Part shown: positions 56,270 to 64,000 of the stretch, piece after piece
Position numbering within the stretch: position 1 is the stretch's first letter
How the letters are laid out: every line of letters starts with the position of its first letter
NCBI GenBank assembly: GCA_037954665.1
Contig: JBBMOL010000290.1
Location: 372,001-436,000, forward strand
Length of the DNA: 64,000 nucleotides
Origin: Laguncularia racemosa
Lineage: Eukaryota; Streptophyta; Magnoliopsida; Myrtales; Combretaceae
Direction of reading: 5' to 3'
The notes under the pieces: model-generated
What the model was told of the DNA's origin: nothing
The model's input: only the letters and a program-made list of their open reading frames with translations
The model's database searches: none
Program-made: the position numbers and the translations under genes

Positions 56270-57176
56270 TGATATGCCGAGAAGCTAAGCATTCACTATG
56301 TTATTAGCTATGAGGATAACTATGAAGTGCATCCTTCTAGGTATAGAAGATAATGACATGCAATGAGGGTTTTTAGGTAAATGTGAATGGCTAGAGTGGA
56401 TATTATACACTACATAAGTCAAAGTGCTTCTTAATCCTAAACTCAATGTGACTCATGATCTTTGACTAGGGTACTCATCACAATCCTTCCTAAATGGATT
56501 GATAAGAACAATATTTAAGAGTAACAACTCACAAATAAAAGAAGTAATTCTGAATTTAATATTTGATGATGTAGCATACATGAAATGGGACTATTTATAG
56601 TAACTCCCTAGCATTATAATACTAAAAGAGAAAAATCCAAATAAGTACACACAAAAATACCCTATCTAGAATAATATAAGGGGATTGAAAATGTAAAAAG
56701 ACAAAGAGAATATTCTTAGGAATGTGTGTCAATGTTAGATGCCAATAGCATGTGTCTATTAGGCACTAATTGCATTCCTGGTAAAAAAAGACAAGGCCAA
56801 ACTATTCTTGATGGGCAAAGACCTTTATCCAAGCTGACAATGGATGCAACCAAGGCATGTCGGTCAGATAAGGGTCGTGTCAGCTTTAGGGCTGGTCAGT
56901 AGGTGATTAGGCAAGTCAATTCAAGCAATTTAAGGTTGGTGGTCCAAAGATTATTTCTTCTATGTTGCTCAAGTTAGATAATGTCTCTATGCCTTGAGCT
57001 TTAGGTAGGAAGAGCATAAAGAGTGAGAGGTCAGGACGAGTGAAAAGTGGGAGCCTCTTAGGTGCTAAGAGAACAACAACTCATCTTCTTGAAGGTACTT
57101 GGTTAAAATCCTTCGTGCTAAGTTTTGTATCCAAGCATGGGCTTAGGTGATAGGCTCAGTATATCAATTCCCATTA
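56270..57176 (-). repeat. E4 5' LTR
   Basis: 907 bp, start TGATATGCCGAGAAGCTAAG, end AATTCCCATTA. Clear but diverged match to 38542-39487. Confidence 0.85.
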
Positions 57177-57290
57177 CTTGGTCTATTAAAAGTTAGAAGC
57201 CACCAAGATTCGAGAAGGCCAATGTAAACTCACTCTAAACTAGGAAGATCCTATGTAAGGATCTTCAATATAAAAGTCACATCTCAAAAA
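57177..57290 (+). pseudogene. Tat integrase tail
   Basis: LEATKIREGQCKLTLN*EDP in the frame at about 57195-57255 matches the GKL-P-NWEGPY end of Tat-type integrases and continues the domain cut at 38541. TAG replaces the conserved Trp. Confidence 0.65.
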
Positions 57291-58360
57291 CTAATTTTGA
57301 ACTTAAGTTAGAACCTAGCACTATAATACTTAAAATTCACCTTAAGATAACAATGATATGCCTAAACTATAGAATTTTGATTCAATAACCAAACGTTAGG
57401 GCAAGAAAAGGATTTCCTATATATCCCAATTTGAAAAATTAAAACCTCACTCAATTACCTAAATTTGGTTAGAAAACCCAAATACCTAAAAAACTCTAGA
57501 TATTGAGAAAAGCTACTTCAACTCAAAAAAGTAGTTTACAACAAAATCAAAAAGCCCTAAAAGTCAAGCTTTACCTTAAAGGTAAAAAGTTATGGTAAAA
57601 GTAAAAATTTATAGCAAAATTAAAAATTTTCAATAAAAAGTAAAATAGTAATTAGTAAATTGTAAAAATAAATAAGTTAATAGCAAAAAGACAAGGTAAA
57701 GACATTAACAATGACCTATGCTTCATCTTTTCAAAATGGAAAAACCACAGCCTCACATTATCCCTAAAAATAATATAATGTAATGCATTTATTTGATAAA
57801 ATATCCCACAAAAGACCATAAAATTAAAAAATATATATATATACCCAACTAATGAGGTTTTCACCATGCATGGAATTGATAAGCAAAAATCATAAAAAAA
57901 ATCTTCCAAATGTGGAAAAAAATCTAAAAATTTGTAGAAAATTAGAATAGAATTTAACTAGAAACTTGTTAGCTTGCATGAAATACATATACAAATTTTC
58001 AAAAAAATTTAGCCACCATAGCATTAACAAAAAAATTAAACAAGTAGTGGAAAATCCAATAAATACTGCATAGAGTCCATTTTTTTTCTCCACAACAAAA
58101 TTCACATCACTAAATAAGGTAAGGGTGTAATAGAAGTCTCTCCCCTCCCTTGGTGGTGGCCAACAAGCTTAGAGGACTTGTGGTGCTTATCGTGGTGGTG
58201 GCTTGCACAATAGGGTGATTTTAGGTTTAATTTTATATCTCAATCATGTGGCCTCCTTTCTTCACAAAACATAAATTGCAAGTTTCTCATAATATCCCTT
58301 AAGTATGCTAATTTTTTTAAGACTAATTCCCACGTTTCATACATTTATAATTAAAGCTAG
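57291..58360. other. AT-rich stretch, no gene seen
   Basis: Very A/T-rich, with long AAAATTT-type runs near 57580-57660 and 57820-58080. It may hold the 3' part of the Tat element, but no repeat of the 5' side was recognised. Confidence 0.4.
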
Positions 58361-58364
58361 TTAT

Positions 58365-59480
58365 AATACTGTTAAGTTCTCTAATTTAGTTTTGATGTTA
58401 ACAAAAGAGGAATAATGTGTAATGTATGTTTGACCTTGTCGGAAGTTGTTTCAGAAGATAGTAAGTGAATTTCTCTAAATTAGACAAAGAGACAAAAGCT
58501 TGTTCAGAACCTTCAAAGGTGTTATACAGTCTGTTTTTGTTCTGTCAGAAGGTATTTCAGAAGTTGTGTAATGTATCCGTAGTTCTTGTGTTAACCTTTC
58601 AGAAGCATTTTCAGAACCTTTACAACAAGAGAACAGTTGATAGGTTTGCTTCAGAAGCTCTTTCAGAACCTTCCATGCCTGTCACGAATTTTTTCTAGAT
58701 TTCGTTCTAATTTTTGTATCGATGGTTTTTGATAAATTTCAAGGCCTAGCTCCACGTGTCAAGTATATTTGCGTAATATACTTGATGTGTTTTACTAAAG
58801 TTGGATTTTATATCATGGGATTTTTAATTTACATAAAGTTTTTACAAGATTTTATTTTATGATAAAGTGAGATCATATAAGATTTACATGTTTTATCAAG
58901 ATTTAAATCTAGATAATTGTGCTATACTTTGGGAGATCCAGCAATTACAAAGATAAGGATAAGAAATATGGTTGTTACATGAAGATATGGTTCCACAATA
59001 TATGGAATATCAAGATAAGGTTCCATAATGTGAGGGATATCTTCAACAAACTTGATCCAAGGAATATCTCCAAAGAAGATCTCGGTCAATCTGATTTATC
59101 CAAGCTTATCCTCATCAAAAATATCAGGGAATGTAGATTTTCTCCAACAAGTTCAACTTATTTTTGAAATACAAAATTTCAAAAATAAATTCAAGCTTGT
59201 CACGTGGAACTCCATGAACGTTACATTCCCTAACAAAGTAACCGTTTATGCTCTCTTCATAAAAGGAATGTTCAGTTGAAATAAAAAATAGAATTAGAGA
59301 ACGTTCTTCTTAGAATCAAGCACACGGAAAAGAAAAAGTTCATACATCTTCAGGCGCAAAATTTTTTTTTATATACATGTGATCCAATTTATAAGAGAAA
59401 ATTTGATATTCCTCATTGTTATTGTGATTCCTTTCTTGTATAAGGAATTGAGAGTTGTTTCATCACTGTAGTTTGAGTGA
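58365..59480 (+). repeat. Possible LTR remnant with TTCAGAA cluster
   Basis: Begins near TGTTAAGTTCTC and GTTTTGATGTTAACAAAAG, a start style common in plant LTRs. Seven exact copies of TTCAGAA lie between 58450 and 58668. No partner LTR in the window; family and limits uncertain. Confidence 0.3.
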
Positions 59481-59574
59481 TTAACTTAGTGAAGAAGCTA
59501 GAGAGACTCAACAGTGAGACTTCGCCTTGAAGAGGCTTATTTTGTATACTTTCAATTTGATTGATATAGTGAAA

Positions 59575-59870
59575 CACATCCGGTAAAGACAACCGGGACC
59601 CTAGCGTAGAGCTGAAAGAGATGACTGACGCTCGAGGCGGTACCACTATAAATGATGAGAACCATGATGGAAGCCAAGCCAGAAGGTGGAATGTGGGTCC
59701 TCTTGAAGTGCCACCTGGACCGATCACAAGAACTCGAGCGAAATGATGCAAGGAAGCACTTAATGGGTTGATAAAGGATGTCCAAGAACCCGGAAAGGAT
59801 TGGAGCAACCATGGGAAAGAACTTGCATTTGTACAAGTCATCAAGGAGATCAAAGCATAGGGTCAAAGCT
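59575..59870 (+). pseudogene. Fragment of Gypsy polyprotein tail (GPITRTRAK)
   Basis: One frame reads SGKDNRDPSVELKEM, then ARRWNVGPLEVPPGPITRTR, AK* and EALNGLIKDVQ, ending ELAFVQVIKEIKA*. GP(I/M)TR(A/S)RAK followed by a short acidic tail is found near the end of many plant Gypsy polyproteins. One internal stop. It could instead be a short gag-side remnant. Confidence 0.4.
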
Positions 59871-60400
59871 GCCAGCCTTGACAACGCAGGCTTAAACACT
59901 GCCCGCCTTGAACCGACGTTGCCATTCGTGCGCGACAAAAGGACTACGCCAGCTTACTACGCCGCCGGCCTTTATCCCGGTGTACATCGTACGTCGGCTA
60001 TTATGCCGGCTTACATTTCCTATTTGTTTTTTTTTTCCGCGACTTTAATGATGTTATGGTCGTTTTGGGCTTTTATTATTACGAGTTATAAACCCTAATA
60101 AAGCTGCTTTGGTTGTAAACAGAAGATAGAACACACATACAACATTGAATAACACATTTTGAGAGAATTCCTCTCTTTGTTCTCCAAAGAACTTCTCTTG
60201 AACTTATCAAGCATTCTATTCTTCTCATACTCATTTAAATTTATTGCATAATTATTTTTGTTTTTTTTCATTTTTTTTGCACGATCGTCATTTTGGGGTG
60301 GTTAGTCAATAGATTTTTTTGGATGATTTTTTTGCCAAAAAATTGGAAATTTAAGTAATTAAATATTCAATTTCAATCAATATTCACACCCTCTTAAAAA
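59871..60400 (+). other. Possible LTR-like sequence after the pol tail
   Basis: CpG-rich words (CGCCGGCC, GCCGGCTTAC) at 59960-60015 are followed by an AT-rich part ending in TTCTCTCTTTG-type pyrimidine sequence (60175-60225), the style of an LTR R/U5. No second copy in the window. Confidence 0.25.
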
Positions 60401-60710
60401 AAATCTAAATGGGAAGACCAAAACAATGGATTCATAGGCGGGAGAGAACTTTATTACTCATTTAATTTTAGTAGTGATTTCCCAAATGGTTGAAAATAAT
60501 GATGCAATTAAAAATCGAGCTCCCTTACTTCGTGGTACAATCAAAAAACTTCCTCATATTTTGAATATGCGCATGGAAAACACTTATATGAAAGCTAATA
60601 GATTAATTATACATGGCAAAGGGGGGACAAAGGTCCATTTTTTCAAGAGCAAAGCTCAGATTCATCAAATTATATATCACTTGGGGACAAAATGTTGATC
60701 CACCCTGAAA
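60401..60710. other. Unassigned stretch with a 75-codon open frame
   Basis: 60474-60698 is open on the plus strand, but the protein matches nothing I recognise and has no helpful context. Base composition is still ordinary here. Confidence 0.2.
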
Positions 60711-63700
60711 AAAAACGAATATTTCACAAAAAAATTCAAAAAAAAAAAACCCAAATCACATTCAAACAAATTCAAAAACAATCATTCAAAATCATCCAAA
60801 ACCTTGCCAGATTCTACGGAAATAAGAAAATTGATAAATAACACCCAAATGACCTATCAAACCACAAAACAGCAAAGCATCGCCAACATAGTCACCATAC
60901 CAATCAAGTTCATATGATAATCAACGAGAGTGTGCAATGAGTGGCAAAGGAGCAATTGGGAAACTCCTATCCGATACAAAAAAGACGGGCCTGAAAAAAC
61001 CATCTCCAGCGTAGAAACCAATATATAATTGCGTTAAATAAAAAAAAAAATAATAAAAATTTCACAAAACAGTAATGCAATAATTAAGTTTATTTCTAAT
61101 GAAGAAGTTAAAAAAAGCTTTTAAAATTTTTAAAAAAAACGAGTTTCTTTAACAAAACTATTACAACAATAGACTTGCATTATCCCAAAAACCCCAATTA
61201 ACAAGTAAAAACACCCGTTTACCACAGATCTCTATAAGCTAAGACATCAAGTGATGAAACCCCCAATCATCCTGTAGGCCAATCCGCCACCCGCCCACGA
61301 AACACAAGAGACTTAATTTGCAAGCCCCTCCCCCCCCATCAACAACTCCTCCTCACCCCTCCACCCCTCCTCACCCCATATCAAACTACCCAATCCTTCC
61401 CCTCCTCCTCGCACCATGACCCTCATATCTTACCACCCCCCACCGCAAAATACCCCCCACCCCCTCCCCCCTCCCGCTCTTACTCCTCCCCCCCCGCCCG
61501 TCACTCAATCAAAAAACCCCACCCCCCTACCCTTCCCCACCCCTCACCCACCCCACCCCCCCCATCACGTCTCCAATTCATCTCCCTGCCTACTGTCTCC
61601 ACCTACAAACAGAGAACACCTACCCAAAGCACGCCAATAAACACTTCCCCGATAACACGCCCAACACCCACACCCACCGACCCCCCCCCTCTCTTCTGCA
61701 ACACGAGACTAAACGGTAATTTTGTTAGTGATCAGTGGGTTATTCTCTAATAGAAAGAGTGAGTGGTGAGTTATTAGATTGAATGATAACTCTAAAAAAA
61801 ATCTTCAGAGATCTTACATAAAGATCTGCTCAAAGGAAAAATCTTTTGAAAGTATGAGAGAGACTGAATTTTGTGATTTTGTTTAAGTGTGCGAAGAGAG
61901 AGCGATTATATATATAGTGAGAGAAGGTATAATGGTGACAGTTTTTGTTTGTTTTTGTCATAAAGAGATGTATGGTGAGTGCGAGAGGATTAAATTATTT
62001 ATATAATTGATGTGGATATTATTTTCTACTATTAATTTTGTGATGGAGTGTTGTGGAGTGAGGGTGTTGTTTTAGAGGAGTTGTAGGAATCTTGGATTTT
62101 AGAGATTATTAACATAGGATTTATAGTATTTTTGTATTTGAGGGAGAGGGTGTGTTTGTTATTTATTTAATTAGGAGAGTGTTAAGTGAGAGTTTTTCAT
62201 AATTCAAAGCACTTAAATTTAGTTGATTTTTTGTAGTGTAGATATGATATGCGGTGTTTGGGAGGTTTGTCTCTGATTGTTTGTGTGTGCGTAATATAGT
62301 GGGTTGGGGTTGTTTTGAGATGTGTTTGTTTTGAGATGAGAGAGAAGAGGTTTAAGTGGTGTTTTTGTTGCACAGTTATTAATTTATTTTTTTTACTTTA
62401 TTTTTTATGGTAGATATAATTTATTGAGTGAATTTATTTGTTTTTGAATGAAGTTGTGGTTTTTTTTAATTATTTTAATTAATTAAGTTGTTTAAATTAA
62501 TGAAGGTAAAGATTTGATGATCATCCAATCGTTGAAAACCTAACCTTTAAGAAATTGATAAAAGTGACAAAAATTTGACTCATGTCAATTTCTTCACAAA
62601 TAGTCTTCAAATGAAAAACTGGATTAATGGATATGACAAATTGGTTCGAGGATCAAAATCCATTCTACCTCAAAATAACAGATTATGAAGTATTGATCAG
62701 CAAAAAATGTCTAAATGTTAATGAAACCCCAACAGCACAAAGAACATAAAACAAATACAACAAACAATAACGAATAAAAACCCCTCCCCTCGCGCCAAAA
62801 ACTAACAGACTAAAATTTACATTGACAATGCTGTACACCCCCCCCCATTTTCCTTAGCCCTATTTGCATACAGCCCCTCTCTGCCCACCCCTCCGTACCC
62901 CCAACCTATAAACCCCCCGTCCGCCGCTACAAAACCAGTCCGTCCACCTTCAACCCATCCCTGACACCCTTGCCATTAACGCCAACAAAACAGCCCCCAA
63001 TTAACCAAAACAGAAATAACCTACCCAAAATTGTACCACAATCGCACTTAAATTCACAACAACCCCCCTTCTCACACCTCACTACCTTCCCAGTCACTAA
63101 CACATACAATCGAAGAAAACAACAAGATCTTTCAAAACTTATAAAAAAAAGGTACCTGAAAATTTCGCTGAGGTTGCTTAGGTAACTCATAAAGAGAACA
63201 AAGAATGTCATTTTAATATTGTAACGCCAGACACAATGCAAAGTCCTCACCCATCCTACGTTCTTCCCGAATTACAAAAGTCTGCACTGATTCTTTAGAT
63301 CACTCCGCAACTTCTATCCCGATGCTCCAGACTCGCATAGTTAATACCGAGACCCACCCAATAAACCCGACTCCACCGCCTGACATTTTGCCTTTTGGGC
63401 CCCCCCACCTTCAGCATACCCGTGGAAAATTATGTCTCAGTTTCAGGATTGATTAGGCTTCTTCTTACCCGCACAAACCAATCCTCCCGAAATTTTATAC
63501 AATTTCCCTTACCCAAAAGAATAGTCCAACACCGCATATCCCGCCAATACACGAACTCAACTATACCCCCGGTTCCTCAATAAGACCCCCCTTAATCCGC
63601 CGGCCCCCCCCCCCCAGCAGCTGCCACACCTGCCCGTGGGCCGGGTCAGGCTGCAAACTATTTAGACACCAGAATCCATATCACCTCCCTTCACATCTGC

Positions 63701-64000
63701 GGCATCAAAAAATCACGTCACTCTCGCCCTCATAGTCTTGGCATCAAAACCATCCCCAATCATTTCCCTCAATGCAAATCCTTCCAATCTTCCCTTCTCA
63801 CCCACACCAACGCACACCACCCCCCCCCTTGAATCCCAGGTCACACCTCGCAGTCAATTAAGAGTAATAAAACCCCCCCAAACAATCTCGCATAAGACAC
63901 AATCGCCATCTCTCATTAAAAAATATATCCAAAGTCAACTTATTGACTCCCCCCCCGATCGTTCCTCATAATCCTAAAACCCCAATGACCAGAAATCTTG
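60711..64000. other. Strand-asymmetric low-complexity region, probable sequence artefact
   Basis: 60711-61710 is rich in A and C with G almost absent (strongest at 61320-61640). 61730-62400 is rich in G and T with few C. 62500-62700 looks normal. 62770-64000 is again C/A-rich with long C runs (about 13 at 63604). Nothing else in the window behaves like this. Open frames here, such as a proline-rich one at 61416-61640, follow from base bias. Confidence 0.6.

Larger units (their letters stand above)
38542..57176 (-). mobile_element. E4: minus-strand chromovirus-like Gypsy element inside Tat integrase
   Basis: LTRs 38542-39487 and 56270-57176 flank minus-strand gag (partial), RT, RNase H and integrase (partial). 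The Tat integrase reads ...CSKDL before it and EATKIREGQCKLTLN after it. No matching target duplication was found (CCTAA left, CTTGG right). The integrase C-terminus and 3' noncoding part are missing where E3 sits, and the gag N-terminus is missing next to the PBS. The clade is probably a chromovirus (Reina, Galadriel or CRM), from the MDFVL and KTNDA integrase motifs; uncertain. Confidence 0.8.
19480..57290 (+). mobile_element. Outer Tat-lineage Ty3/Gypsy element split into three pieces
   Basis: Three plus-strand pieces join into one Gypsy polyprotein: 19480-21910 (gag, protease, RT), 36433-38541 (RT connection, RNase H, second RNase H, integrase) and 57177-57290 (integrase tail). The first gap is filled by Athila-A, the second by E4. 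The layout with a second, archaeal-type RNase H (SNNxAKYEAYIVGFELTIAI) and the gag/protease motifs fit the Tat lineage (family knowledge). It is full of stops, many in CAG or TGG positions. Its own LTRs were not identified, so the outer limits are those of recognisable coding homology. Confidence 0.8.

Noticed and set aside
58450..58668. Canonical heat-shock elements
   Set aside because: TTC and GAA are one base apart rather than two, so the standard HSE is not met.
59419..59853. 144-codon minus-strand frame
   Set aside because: Lies opposite the GPITRTRAK frame, which has family support; the minus frame has none.
61416..61640. Proline-rich open frame, plus strand
   Set aside because: It results from C-rich sequence in the suspect region; no homology, start context or splice signals.
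62927..63250. 107-codon minus-strand frame, Cys/Gly/Leu-rich
   Set aside because: Reverse of the G-poor block; amino-acid makeup follows base bias.

Overview
This window reads as nuclear DNA of a flowering plant, most likely a eudicot. It is AT-rich, holds one intron-containing gene of a plant-specific family (GT-AG introns), and is otherwise dominated by Ty3/Gypsy LTR retrotransposons whose primer-binding sites match plant initiator tRNA-Met and tRNA-Asp. I cannot name the species. No tRNA, rRNA, CRISPR array or bacterial-type operon was seen.

Layout. (1) 1-8543: decayed Del/Tekay-type chromovirus on the minus strand, cut by the left window edge, with long LTRs, PBS, PPT and a C-terminal chromodomain. 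(2) 8544-11144: AT-rich spacer with a (TA)n run and a duplicated block just past the host gene. (3) 11145-14125, minus: the only convincing host gene, four exons coding for about 670 aa with an N-terminal NT-C2 domain and a conserved C-terminal domain of unknown function. (4) 15315-18632: possible large solo LTR rich in TTGACTTAAGTCAA palindromes. (5) About 19.4-57.3 kb: one old Tat-lineage Gypsy element (plus) split into three pieces by later insertions. The first is Athila-A (21911-36432, minus), itself carrying two solo LTRs with target-site duplications. The second is a minus-strand chromovirus-like element, E4 (38542-57176), which contains E3 (39528 to about 52760, plus, gag-protease only), which in turn contains Athila-B (41608-51176, plus), the youngest, with a perfect ACCCC target duplication. 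That is a four-level nest. (6) 58.3-60.4 kb: LTR-like remnants and a Gypsy pol tail. (7) About 60.7-64 kb: extreme strand-asymmetric composition (C/A-rich almost without G, then G/T-rich almost without C, then C/A-rich again), which I suspect is a sequencing or assembly artefact.

Function. The retroelements are all broken by stops, frameshifts or lost catalytic residues. Athila-B is closest to intact: RT, RNase H and integrase catalytic residues are all present, but gag-protease has several stops, a deletion and an active-site change. The most interesting new signal is noncoding. Immediately after the pol stop, both Athila elements carry the same ungapped 50-nt module. It begins with a hairpin whose stem differs between the two by compensatory changes, so an RNA structure is being kept. 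A second hairpin lies next to the polypurine tract in both. The host gene's C-terminal domain shows a Cys...His...Asp pattern that resembles papain-fold peptidases.
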